Positions 52,561 to 60,985 of a stretch of 64,000 bases of DNA are shown one piece after another. Under the pieces are notes generated by a model that saw only the letters and a list, made by a program, of their open reading frames with translations, searched no databases and was not told the DNA's origin. The translations under genes were made by a program, and so were the position numbers. The stretch's first letter is position 1; each line of letters opens with the position of its first letter. The DNA is from Lactobacillus kimbladii (GTDB lineage: Bacteria > Bacillota > Bacilli > Lactobacillales > Lactobacillaceae): positions 496,001 to 560,000 of the forward strand of contig NZ_SCMB01000001.1 of NCBI RefSeq assembly GCF_014323605.1, written 5' to 3'.

Positions 52561-53868
52561 ATGAACTTCATAAAGAGTTATTTTCAACTCGATAAATATA
52601 AAACCAGTGTTAAAATCGAATTTCTAGCTGGATTAACCACTTTTATCAGTATGTCATACATTTTATTCGTTAATCCTAGCGTTCTGGGAGCCAGTGGCAT
52701 GAATAAAGGTGCGGTTTTTACAGCAACTGCTTTAGCTAGTGCTCTGGGTACTGCAATTATGGGAATTGTTGCTAATTACCCGATTGGGGAAGCTCCTGCG
52801 TTGGGCATCAATGCTTTTTTTGCTTATACAGTTTGCATAGGCATGCATGTTTCATGGGAAACAGCTTTAGCTGCTGTTTTCGTAGCATCTATCATCTTTA
52901 TTTTAATTACTATGTTTAAGTTGCGAGAGATGATAATTAACGCTATTCCTTCCGATCTAAAATTTGCCATTTCTTCTGGAATTGGTTTGTTCATCGCTTT
53001 CTTAGGAATGCAAGACGGTGGCTTAATCGTAGCAAACAAATCAACTTTAGTTGGTTTGGGATCACTTCATGATCCAGCTGTTTGGATTACCATTTTTGGC
53101 TTAATTGTTACTGTTATTTTAATGATCTTAAACGTGCCAGGTGCTATCTTTATTGGAATGGTTTTAGCAGCCATCTTCGGTGTAGTCACAGGGCAAATTT
53201 CTTTACCAACTAAAATAATTTCTGTTGCACCAAGCATCGCTCCATCATTTGGTCAAGCAATTTTTCATGTTAAAGACATCAATACTTTACAAATGTGGGT
53301 TGTTGTTCTTACTTTTCTTTTAGTAACCTTCTTTGATACTGCAGGTACTTTAATTGGCTTAGCCCAGCAAGCCGGTTTTATGAAAGACAATAAGATGCCC
53401 CGGGTAGGTAAAGCGCTGGCTTCAGACTCCACGGCCATGATGGTTGGCTCAGTCTTAGGAACTTCACCAGTTGGTGCATTTGTCGAATCTAGTGCTGGTA
53501 TTGCTGTTGGCGGCAGAACAGGTTTAACAGCCGTCTTTGTAGCAATTTTCTTTTTAATATCAATGATCTTTAGTCCCCTCTTAGGCTTATTTACAACTCA
53601 CGTAACGGCTCCAGCACTAATTATTGTTGGTGTCTTGATGGCTCAAAACACCGCTCATATTCAGTGGGATAAAATGGAAATTGCCGTTCCTGCCTTCTTA
53701 ATTTTAATTGGTATGCCTTTAACTTATTCAATTTCAGACGGTTTAGCCCTAGGACTAATAACATATCCTATATGTATGGTTGCTGCTAAGCGAATAAAAG
53801 AAGTTACACCAATGATGTGGATACTTTTCTTCGTATTCATCGTGTTCTTATGGGTATTGAATTTTTAA
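52561..53868 (+). CDS. NCS2/AzgA-type purine permease, paralogue 1
   Basis: 435 aa with about 12-14 membrane segments. TFISMSYILFVNPSVLGASG and PIGEAPALGINAFFAY near the N-terminus and FDTAGTLIGLAQQAG, VESSAGIAVGGRTGLTA in the second half match AzgA/PbuG guanine-hypoxanthine permeases. It imports purine bases by proton symport. It is about 60-65 percent identical to the gene at 55554. Terminator at 53908. Confidence 0.92.
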   Translation: MNFIKSYFQLDKYKTSVKIEFLAGLTTFISMSYILFVNPSVLGASGMNKGAVFTATALASALGTAIMGIVANYPIGEAPALGINAFFAYTVCIGMHVSWETALAAVFVASIIFILITMFKLREMIINAIPSDLKFAISSGIGLFIAFLGMQDGGLIVANKSTLVGLGSLHDPAVWITIFGLIVTVILMILNVPGAIFIGMVLAAIFGVVTGQISLPTKIISVAPSIAPSFGQAIFHVKDINTLQMWVVVLTFLLVTFFDTAGTLIGLAQQAGFMKDNKMPRVGKALASDSTAMMVGSVLGTSPVGAFVESSAGIAVGGRTGLTAVFVAIFFLISMIFSPLLGLFTTHVTAPALIIVGVLMAQNTAHIQWDKMEIAVPAFLILIGMPLTYSISDGLALGLITYPICMVAAKRIKEVTPMMWILFFVFIVFLWVLNF

Positions 53869-53907
53869 ACTTACTAATTGTTTTAAAAGAATAATATGTT
53901 AAACTAA

Positions 53908-53950
53908 GCAAATATAAGGGTGTTTATTCGCCTAATATATTTGCTTTTTT
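53908..53950 (+). terminator. terminator
   Basis: GCAAATATA pairs with TATATTTGC and six T follow. Confidence 0.85.
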
Positions 53951-53969
53951 ATTTAGAAGGGAGTCTTTT

Positions 53970-55415
53970 ATGAAGACGATAGATTATAAAAAATTTATAT
54001 TGCCACTATTGTTTGGCTTGATATTCTGGTTTACGACCCCAATTCGTCCTGCCGGAGTATCAGTCCAAGCCTGGCATATGCTGGCAATATTTATTGGAAC
54101 AATCATTGGTTGTATTACGTTACCTATAGCTATTAGCGGTGTTACTTTAATAGGCTTTACTCTTACTATTTGCCTCGGGCTTGCACCCCTTGCTGACAAA
54201 ATTGTTAACGGGAAGGTCGTCGCAAAAGGAGCAATTGACGCGTTCGCCAATTCATCTGCTTGGCTAATCGTTATGGCTTTTATGATTTCACGTGGTATTG
54301 TAAAAACGGGCTTAGGCCAGAGAATTGCTTTATATTTTGTTAAATGGTTTGGTCATAAATCCTTAGGCTTAGGCTATGCTATTGGTGCCATTGATTTAAT
54401 AGTTTCTCCTGCAACTCCTTCAAATGGTGCGAGAGCAGGTGGCGTGGTATATCCATTAATTCAATCATTAGCAAATACATTTGACTCTAAGCCCAATGAC
54501 CCATCTCGTAAAAAGATGGGAGCATATCTAACTTTTACAGAATTTCAAGTTAACATTATTACTTCATCATTATTTATGACTGCTTGCGCACCTAACTTAA
54601 TCGCTGTTGCACTTGCTGGTAAAGCAGGTGTGACTCTCAGCTGGATGCCATGGTTAACGGCCAGCATTGTGCCTGCAGCAATTTGCTTACTTGTTGTACC
54701 ATATTTTGTTTATAAGCTTTACCCACCAGAAATCAAGGAAACTCCTAACGCTAAAGAATGGGCTGACGGTGAACTGGCAAAAATGGGTAAACTTACTTTG
54801 CCTGAAAAATTAATGGCAGTTATTTTTGCAATTACTTTAGTTTTATGGATGCTTTCCAGTACTTTAGGAATAGATGCTACATTGATTGCATTCATTTCTG
54901 TTTCACTTTTACTGCTTACAGGTGTATTAACACCTAAAGACCTGTTAAGCGAAACCGGAGCTTGGAACATTCTGATTTGGTTGTCTATTTTAGTATTTAT
55001 GGCTGAAAAACTAACTCAGTTTGGTTTAATTGGGTGGATATCAACAAGTATTTCTAGTGCAATGAAGGGTCTCAACTGGCTAGTAGTTTTAGTAGTATTA
55101 GCACTAGTTCTATTCTATACTCATTATCTATTTGCCAGTGCTACGGCTCATAATTCAGCAATGTATCTGCCTCTTTTAACCGTAGCAATCTCAGCAGGAG
55201 CACCAAAATTACTGGCAGCACAGTTTTTAGCGCTATTTTCAGCAATTATGGGCTCCACAACTCACTATTCCAGTCCTGCCGCTTCTGTTTTAGCTTCTTC
55301 AGGATATGTTAAGCAAAATGAATGGTGGAAACTTAGTTTTATATTCGGTATCTTCTATATCTTAGTTTATGGCATAATCGGATTAGCCTGGATGAAACTA
55401 ATTGGTATGTGGTAA
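53970..55415 (+). CDS. DASS-family dicarboxylate/anion carrier (CitT-like)
   Basis: 481 aa with about 12 membrane segments. SPATPSNGARAGGVVYP and the second helical-hairpin motif SAIMGSTTHYSSPAA are the paired SNT-type substrate/Na+ sites of the divalent-anion:Na+ symporter family (CitT/TtdT branch). It probably takes up or exchanges citrate, succinate or another dicarboxylate. It has its own terminator before and after and is flanked by two purine permease genes. AAGGGAG precedes the ATG. Confidence 0.9.
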   Translation: MKTIDYKKFILPLLFGLIFWFTTPIRPAGVSVQAWHMLAIFIGTIIGCITLPIAISGVTLIGFTLTICLGLAPLADKIVNGKVVAKGAIDAFANSSAWLIVMAFMISRGIVKTGLGQRIALYFVKWFGHKSLGLGYAIGAIDLIVSPATPSNGARAGGVVYPLIQSLANTFDSKPNDPSRKKMGAYLTFTEFQVNIITSSLFMTACAPNLIAVALAGKAGVTLSWMPWLTASIVPAAICLLVVPYFVYKLYPPEIKETPNAKEWADGELAKMGKLTLPEKLMAVIFAITLVLWMLSSTLGIDATLIAFISVSLLLLTGVLTPKDLLSETGAWNILIWLSILVFMAEKLTQFGLIGWISTSISSAMKGLNWLVVLVVLALVLFYTHYLFASATAHNSAMYLPLLTVAISAGAPKLLAAQFLALFSAIMGSTTHYSSPAASVLASSGYVKQNEWWKLSFIFGIFYILVYGIIGLAWMKLIGMW

Positions 55416-55421
55416 GCTGTT

Positions 55422-55452
55422 AAAGCAAATCTATACAGATTTGCTTTTTTTA
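55422..55452 (+). terminator. terminator of the DASS gene
   Basis: AAAGCAAATCT pairs with AGATTTGCTTTTTTT. A Noc-like site begins at its T-run. Confidence 0.9.
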
Positions 55453-55466
55453 TTACCTGGGAAATA
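55451..55466. other. Noc-like site, 2 mismatches
   Basis: TATTACCTGGGAAATA, two differences from the perfect palindrome. Intergenic. Confidence 0.4.
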
Positions 55467-55553
55467 ATTTTGAATAAAATGGATTTTTATACTAAATAAG
55501 TTATATACTAGTTATATTAGTTCTTTATAATTTTAATATTTTTTGGAGGAAAA

Positions 55554-56864
55554 ATGACGACATTAGATAAAGTCTTTCATTTAAACGATGCTCATACCAC
55601 TGTTAAGCGCGAGTTAATAGCTGCATTAACCACGTTTGTCAGTCTCTCCTACATCCTTTTTGTTAACCCTAACATTTTACACGCAGCAGGTATTAACAAG
55701 GGAGCGGCTTTTACAGTAACCGCAGTTTCAATTGCAATAGGCTGTTTTATTATGGGTCTGGTTGCTAACTATCCTGTAGCCTTAGCTCCCACACTTGGCA
55801 GTGCTGCATTTTTTGCTTACAACGTTTGTGGCGGAATGCACATTAACTGGCAAACTGCCTTAGCTGCTGTTTTAGTTGCATCTGTTTTGTTTATTTTAAT
55901 AACAGTTTTGAAACTTCGTGAAATAGTAGTCGATGCCATTCCACAGGATTTGAAATATGCTATTTCGGCTGGTATTGGCTTATTTATTGCCTTTATTGGC
56001 CTGCAAAACGGCAAATTAATTGTCAATAGTGATTCAAATTTAGTTACTTTGGGCAAATTTAATTCACCAGCCGTTTGGATTACCCTCTTCGGTTTAGTTT
56101 TAACTGTGATTTTAATGGCAATGAATGTGCCAGGTTCCATTTTTATCGGTATGGTAGTAACAGCTGTCTTTGGGGTTATTATTGGCCAAGTAGCTGTTCC
56201 TAAAGGTATTATCGCCAGCGCACCAAGCATTGCTCCTACCTTTGGTCAAGCCGTATTTCATTTAAAAGATATTAATACTCCCCAACTATTCATGGTAGTT
56301 TTAACCTTTTTGCTGGTTACTTTCTTCGACACTGCAGGAACGCTGATTGGCATGACTGAACAAGCAGGAATGGTTGATCAAAATGGTAAAATACCACGAA
56401 TTGGTAGAGCGTTCCTATCGGATTCGTTAGCCATGGTTGAAGGAGCAGTCTTAGGAACTGCACCACTTGGTACATCTGTTGAATCTAGTGCCGGCATCGC
56501 TATGGGTGGTCGCACAGGTTTAACTGCAATCTTTGTAGGAATCTTTTTCTTGATTTCAATGATTTTCAGCCCGCTTTTGGCGGTTATCCCCACTACTGTT
56601 ACTGCTCCAGCATTGATTATTGTTGGGGTGCTTATGGCAGGAAACCTGAAAAAAATCAATTGGGATAAATTTGAGATTGCTTTTCCAGCATTTTTAACAG
56701 TAGTTGGTATGCCTTTAACGTATAGCATTTCTGATGGCTTGGCTCTTGGCATGATTGCCTATCCAATTACCATGATTGCATCAAAACAGGCCAAAAAAGT
56801 TTCACCAATGATGTATATTTTATTAGTTGTATTTGTTATCTTTTTCTTGATCACAAATATGTAA
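55554..56864 (+). CDS. NCS2/AzgA-type purine permease, paralogue 2
   Basis: 436 aa, collinear with the gene at 52561 and with the same motifs (TFVSLSYILFVNPNIL, FDTAGTLIGMTEQAG, VESSAGIAMGGRTGLTA). One early motif differs: PVALAPTLGSAAFFAY instead of PIGEAPALGINAFFAY. Loss of the conserved acidic/Asn residues there may change substrate. It has a strong GGAGG site and its own terminator at 56883. Confidence 0.92.
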   Translation: MTTLDKVFHLNDAHTTVKRELIAALTTFVSLSYILFVNPNILHAAGINKGAAFTVTAVSIAIGCFIMGLVANYPVALAPTLGSAAFFAYNVCGGMHINWQTALAAVLVASVLFILITVLKLREIVVDAIPQDLKYAISAGIGLFIAFIGLQNGKLIVNSDSNLVTLGKFNSPAVWITLFGLVLTVILMAMNVPGSIFIGMVVTAVFGVIIGQVAVPKGIIASAPSIAPTFGQAVFHLKDINTPQLFMVVLTFLLVTFFDTAGTLIGMTEQAGMVDQNGKIPRIGRAFLSDSLAMVEGAVLGTAPLGTSVESSAGIAMGGRTGLTAIFVGIFFLISMIFSPLLAVIPTTVTAPALIIVGVLMAGNLKKINWDKFEIAFPAFLTVVGMPLTYSISDGLALGMIAYPITMIASKQAKKVSPMMYILLVVFVIFFLITNM

Positions 56865-56882
56865 GAATATCTGTCTAATTAC

Positions 56883-56911
56883 AAAGGCCACTTTTAGAAG
56901 TGGCCTTTTTG
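56883..56911 (+). terminator. terminator
   Basis: AAAGGCCACTT pairs with AAGTGGCCTTTTT across a short loop. Confidence 0.92.
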
Positions 56912-57009
56912 TTTATGCTTAATTGATAAATTACACTTTATTTTTATTTATTTGCTATTATAATTCATAAAAATATTTACATTTTATTCATGAAAGAAGG
57001 TAAATTATC

Positions 57010-57300
57010 ATGTCCAACACTAAAGAGAAATGGTTCAGCCGCTATATTAGCACTGTTACGTTTTTTGTTGTCGCTTTACTAGCCAGTCTTAATTCTGGCT
57101 TTTTCCCTTATTCAACTGCTGGAAGACTCTGCGCCATTTTGTGGCTGGCCACATTCAGCTTTTTGATATTTGCTTGTGAATATTTGATTAATCACACTAA
57201 CCTTGATAATAAAAATACTGCAAAAGCAGTGGTAAATTTTAGTATTTGGCTCCTTGCAGCCTTAATTTTAGTTATATTCATTTTAATTTTAAAAAAATGA
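57010..57300 (+). CDS. hypothetical membrane protein
   Basis: 96 aa with three hydrophobic segments (FFVVALLASLNSGFFPY, LCAILWLATFSFLIFAC, VVNFSIWLLAALILVIFIL). AGAAGG precedes the ATG. No known family. It is followed by an MFS remnant on the same strand. Confidence 0.65.
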   Translation: MSNTKEKWFSRYISTVTFFVVALLASLNSGFFPYSTAGRLCAILWLATFSFLIFACEYLINHTNLDNKNTAKAVVNFSIWLLAALILVIFILILKK

Positions 57301-57374
57301 ACTTTTGCTTTTAATTCATTCAATGAAAGGGAAGTTGTAAAGTAGATTAAGTAGCTCGTATTTAGTCTATTATT

Positions 57375-57756
57375 ATGAAAGAAGAAAAGACAAAAACAAT
57401 TAAAAAAGATTATAAAAAGGCACCTCTTGCAAAAGTTCATTTACGCGTAATGACTGCCATTGCGTTAGGGCTTGCTAGTGGTTTTCACTAGGAATTTCTG
57501 GCGTAGCTATGAACAGTACTGCTAAATACATTCAAATTAGTAACATGTGGACTGGATTAATTGGAGCCGGTGGTGTGGGAACCTATATTACAATCAGTCG
57601 TATTGGTGCGGCTGCGGGGACATTTTATTGCCAATTCTAACAGAAATAGGCGGGCCAAACTTGGCAATGCTTGTTTGCGCCTGCGTTCTCTTGGTTGCTT
57701 TTGTCATTTGTTTAATCTGGGCACCAGAAACTTCACCTAAATATCTAAAAAAATAA
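57375..57756 (+). pseudogene. MFS transporter remnant with internal deletion and frameshifts
   Basis: Three pieces in three frames. The first (from ATG 57375) gives KAPLAKVHLRVMTAIALGLA, the usual MFS sugar/aromatic-acid porter start, then a stop. The second (around 57509) gives MNSTAKYIQISNMWTGLIGA. The third gives SRIGAAAGTFLLPIL-like and CVLLVAFVICLIWAPETSPK, the usual last helix and tail. About 300 middle residues are missing, so it is not functional. Confidence 0.78.
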
Positions 57757-57786
57757 AATTTAAAGCCAGTCAAAAAACATTATGAA

Positions 57787-57822
57787 ATACCCCCCAAATT
57801 TAGAGCAAATTCGGGGGTATTA
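57787..57822. terminator. terminator between the MFS remnant and the ClC gene
   Basis: AATACCCCC with AAATTT and a matching AAATTCGGGGGTATT arm. It serves mainly the minus-strand ClC gene. Confidence 0.75.
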
Positions 57823-57841
57823 TTGTAACTAAGGCTTCTTT

Positions 57842-59398
57842 TTAGCCATCATATTTTATTCTTTGCATTTGTTTTATCTGGCAAAATACTTCTCCGCGTC
57901 GTCCAGCATCTAGTGTTAAAACTAATGAATCACCGGCTTTAATTAATGTTTGTCCGTTGGGAATTAGATACTGGCCATCATGATACACCGCCTTAACCAA
58001 TGTATGTTTAGGCCACTTAATCTGCATGATCTTTTTGCCTGCGAGCTGACTATCCTCATAAATTGGTACCGTTAGTTGGTCAGTTTTGCCTGATATCGCG
58101 GGGGTATGTTTCTTATTGTTTGCAACCATTGCTCGCGCCAGTGTGCCATAAATTGGGTCTCCATTAAGCAATTCATCAACCAGCAGGGCAACAAAAGCTA
58201 CCACAGCCAAAGGCATTAAATGCAGAAGCGACCCCACCATTTCCGTAATTAAGATAATAGCTGTAAATGGAGCTCGAATTACAGCAGCAAAGAACCCGGC
58301 CATTGCAAAAATAATCAAGTTAATTACCAATTTTGCAGGCAATAAATGTAATTGAACCAAAATAAGGCCGTAGCTGGCACCAATCACAGCTCCCATTGTC
58401 AATATGGGTAAGAAAATACCACTAGGCAAGCCTGAATCATAAGAAATAATAGAAAAAATAATTCTCACAATAAAGAAAAACAGTAACATACCAACTATTT
58501 TCCAGCTACTTTGTTTAATAATTTGTGGTAAGGCTAAAATCAATCTATTTCCCGGACCAGTAATTAAGGGCCAAAAATAGGCAATTGGTATCAATAAAAT
58601 AAGAGGTATTAATCCATATAGCCAACTAGGTAAGAAAGTAATTTTAGCATATAACTTTTTTCCCTTTAATAAACCAACTTTATAAAGGTGACCTAGTAAA
58701 CCTAAAATTAAGCCTAAAAGTAACAAGTAACCATAGAGCTTTACAGGAAAAGTATGACGATAAATGAGAGACAAAGATGGCTTTTGACCAAAAATATTTG
58801 ATACAACAAAATCTGATACTAATGCTCCCGCCAGTGCATTCAGCCAAACGCGGGGAGAGAAATTATGAAAAACTTCTTCAAGTACAAACAACGCACCACT
58901 TAATGGTGCTCCAAAAGCTGCAGCTAATCCACTGGCCGCTCCGGTAGCTAATAGTACTCGAGCATTAGTTTTCGACTCCTTAGTGCCTTCGCCAACACCT
59001 TGACCGATAGTTGAGCCTATTTGTAAAGAAGGTCCCTCAGGACCTAAAAACAGGCCTGTACTGATCACTAAAATGCCCCCAATAACTTTACGCCATAACG
59101 TGGGCCACCATTGTAAGGTTAAATTTCCTTCAAGTTGCAATTTAACTTCCGGGATACCAGAGCCGCCAACATGGGGATATTGCTTAACAAAATAACCTGC
59201 GATTAATCCAACTAAAATAAGGCCAAATATAATTGGGATGAACCACAATGCACTTTGATGTGCCACGTGAAACAGAGTAAGCCACAATTTTGTCATCTTG
59301 GCAATGCCAAAGCGAAAAATTCCCACGACAAAGCCACTAGCAAGCCCTACTAGTATCGCTTCTACTAAGAGTTTTATCTGTACTTTTTTATCTCTCAT
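57842..59398 (-). CDS. ClC-family chloride channel/exchanger with C-terminal TrkA-C domain
   Basis: 518 aa. The ClC core (1-430) has GSGIPEVKL, GREGP-like GPEGPSLQIGSTIG and SGLPSGIFLPILTMGAVIGA. A cytosolic RCK/TrkA-C regulatory domain follows (QLAGKKIMQIKWPKHTLVKA, AGDSLVLTL). The GSGIP and GPEGP selectivity motifs are those of Cl-/H+ types rather than CLC-F fluoride exporters. It moves chloride in exchange for protons, perhaps aiding acid tolerance. A parS-like palindrome lies in its 5' coding part. Confidence 0.9.
   Translation of the reverse strand: MRDKKVQIKLLVEAILVGLASGFVVGIFRFGIAKMTKLWLTLFHVAHQSALWFIPIIFGLILVGLIAGYFVKQYPHVGGSGIPEVKLQLEGNLTLQWWPTLWRKVIGGILVISTGLFLGPEGPSLQIGSTIGQGVGEGTKESKTNARVLLATGAASGLAAAFGAPLSGALFVLEEVFHNFSPRVWLNALAGALVSDFVVSNIFGQKPSLSLIYRHTFPVKLYGYLLLLGLILGLLGHLYKVGLLKGKKLYAKITFLPSWLYGLIPLILLIPIAYFWPLITGPGNRLILALPQIIKQSSWKIVGMLLFFFIVRIIFSIISYDSGLPSGIFLPILTMGAVIGASYGLILVQLHLLPAKLVINLIIFAMAGFFAAVIRAPFTAIILITEMVGSLLHLMPLAVVAFVALLVDELLNGDPIYGTLARAMVANNKKHTPAISGKTDQLTVPIYEDSQLAGKKIMQIKWPKHTLVKAVYHDGQYLIPNGQTLIKAGDSLVLTLDAGRRGEVFCQIKQMQRIKYDG
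59259..59274. other. parS-like site
   Basis: TGTGCCACGTGAAACA, 14 of 16 with intact CACGTG. It lies in the ClC coding region. Confidence 0.4.
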
Positions 59399-59433
59399 TT
59401 TACCTCCGCTTTTTAATATGATTTAACATTAGC

Positions 59434-59468
59434 AAAAAACCAGTTAAGTCTTAGCTTTAACTGGTTTT
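59434..59468 (-). terminator. gnd terminator
   Basis: AAAAACCAGTTAA pairs with TTTAACTGGTTTT. It lies 3' of the gnd stop codon on the minus strand. Confidence 0.85.
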
Positions 59469-59471
59469 AGT

Positions 59472-59487
59472 AGTTACACGTGTAACA
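59472..59487. other. parS-like site, weak
   Basis: AGTTACACGTGTAACA, a perfect GTTACACGTGTAAC palindrome, 13 of 16 to the ParB consensus. It lies between the gnd stop and its terminator. Confidence 0.4.
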
Positions 59488-59489
59488 AT

Positions 59490-60875
59490 TTATTTTTCTT
59501 CATACCACTCAGTATGATAAACGCCTTCACGATCATTTCTAAAGTAAGTATGAGCTCCAAAGTAATCACGTTGACCCTGAATCAAGTTTGCTGGTAGACT
59601 TGGGTTAAATATTGATTCCAAGTAATTTAGTGAGGCACTCAATGTTGGAGTAGGAATACCAGCTTCAGTAGCAAGTTCAATCACAGCGCGGAGTGCAGGA
59701 ATGTTTTTATTCATCAAATCCTTGAAATAAGGGTCCTGGAACATGTTGTCGAGTTTTTTACCTTCAGCAAATGCCTTTTCAATATCTTTTAGCATTGATG
59801 AGCGAATAATGCAGCCTGCTTCCCAAGATTGAGCAATTGCAGGATAGCGTAAATCCCAGTTATATGCATCAGCAGCCATTTTTAGTTGTTGGAAGCCTTG
59901 GGCGTAAGCAACAGCTTGGCATAATTGTAGTGCTTTACCCAAATTATCAATCAAATCTTGAGGGACTTCACCATTCCACTTTATTTCTTTACCTTCACGA
60001 GTAGTGGCCTTAGACATGAAGCGACTAATAACTGCTTCTGCAATAACGCTGATTGGAGCTCCCAGATGAACACCGTCTTCCAACATCCAGTTCCCAGTAC
60101 CCTTATAAGAAGCCACGTTTAAGATATGATCAATTACATGGTCAGGGGTTAGGTTATCTTTTTGCTTTAAAACCTCAGCCGTAATCTCACTTAGGTAGGC
60201 TTTAACCAGCCCCTCGTTCCAGTGAGCAAAAATAGCTGACATTTCATCATTTGTTTTGCCTGCAACTTTACGTAGGATATCATAAACTTCAGAAAATTCC
60301 TGCATAATGCCATATTCGATCCCATTATGTACCATCTTAACATAATGACCGCTGCCTTCAGGCCCAATAAAGCTGACGCATGGATGACCTTCAGAGTTTT
60401 TAGCTGCAATTGCTTCTAAAATCGGAGCGACTTTCTTATAAGCATCTTCATCTCCACCTGGCATCAGAGCTGGACCATTTAAAGCACCCTCTTCACCGCC
60501 TGAAACACCCATGCCAATAAAGTGAATACCATGTTGTTCCATTTCATGATAGCGCCGGTTAGTGTCATGAAAGTTTGAATTTCCACCGTCAAGTAAAATA
60601 TCGCCTTTATCCAAAAGTGGTAATAATTTTTGTAAAGTTTCATCAACTGGTTTACCAGCCGCAATTTGGATTAAAATCTTACGTGGTTTTTCCAAAGAAT
60701 CAACAAATTCTTCCCATGAATATGTTGGTTTCAACTTATCATCTTCATATTTAGCAAAAGCATCTACTTCTGGTTTATCAATAGAAAAACCAGAAACGGA
60801 AAAGCCATTATTTCTTACATTCAAAGCAAGGTTCTTACCCATTACTGATAAGCCTATAATTCCGAACTGTTGCAT
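59490..60875 (-). CDS. gnd: 6-phosphogluconate dehydrogenase, decarboxylating
   Basis: 461 aa. It has the N-terminal Rossmann start FGIIGLSVMGKNLALNVRNN, the active-site block GMGVSGGEEGALNGPALMPG and HNGIEYGIMQ with the catalytic Lys-His region (HYVKMVHNGIEYG). It oxidises 6-phosphogluconate to ribulose-5-phosphate and CO2 with NAD(P)+, supplying NADPH and pentoses. Length is normal. Single gene with terminators on both sides. Confidence 0.96.
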   Translation of the reverse strand: MQQFGIIGLSVMGKNLALNVRNNGFSVSGFSIDKPEVDAFAKYEDDKLKPTYSWEEFVDSLEKPRKILIQIAAGKPVDETLQKLLPLLDKGDILLDGGNSNFHDTNRRYHEMEQHGIHFIGMGVSGGEEGALNGPALMPGGDEDAYKKVAPILEAIAAKNSEGHPCVSFIGPEGSGHYVKMVHNGIEYGIMQEFSEVYDILRKVAGKTNDEMSAIFAHWNEGLVKAYLSEITAEVLKQKDNLTPDHVIDHILNVASYKGTGNWMLEDGVHLGAPISVIAEAVISRFMSKATTREGKEIKWNGEVPQDLIDNLGKALQLCQAVAYAQGFQQLKMAADAYNWDLRYPAIAQSWEAGCIIRSSMLKDIEKAFAEGKKLDNMFQDPYFKDLMNKNIPALRAVIELATEAGIPTPTLSASLNYLESIFNPSLPANLIQGQRDYFGAHTYFRNDREGVYHTEWYEEK

Positions 60876-60930
60876 TTATAGTCCTCCATCATTTAAGTTT
60901 CATACTCTATCATTATACTTGTAAGACCGC

Positions 60931-60965
60931 AAAAAAGCGAAACTTTCAAAAAGTTTCGCTTTTTT
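60931..60965 (-). terminator. pox terminator
   Basis: AAAAAGCGAAACTT pairs with AAGTTTCGCTTTTTT, between the pox stop and the gnd start. Confidence 0.92.
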
Positions 60966-60985
60966 CAAACCAATATATAGGGCTA

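Noticed and set aside
52848-52863. parS-like TGTTTCATGGGAAACA in the NCS2 gene (14 of 16)
   Set aside because: The CACGTG centre is broken and it lies in conserved coding sequence.
59399-59489. Fluoride riboswitch upstream of the ClC gene
   Set aside because: No such structure was seen upstream of the start, and the ClC motifs are of the chloride type.
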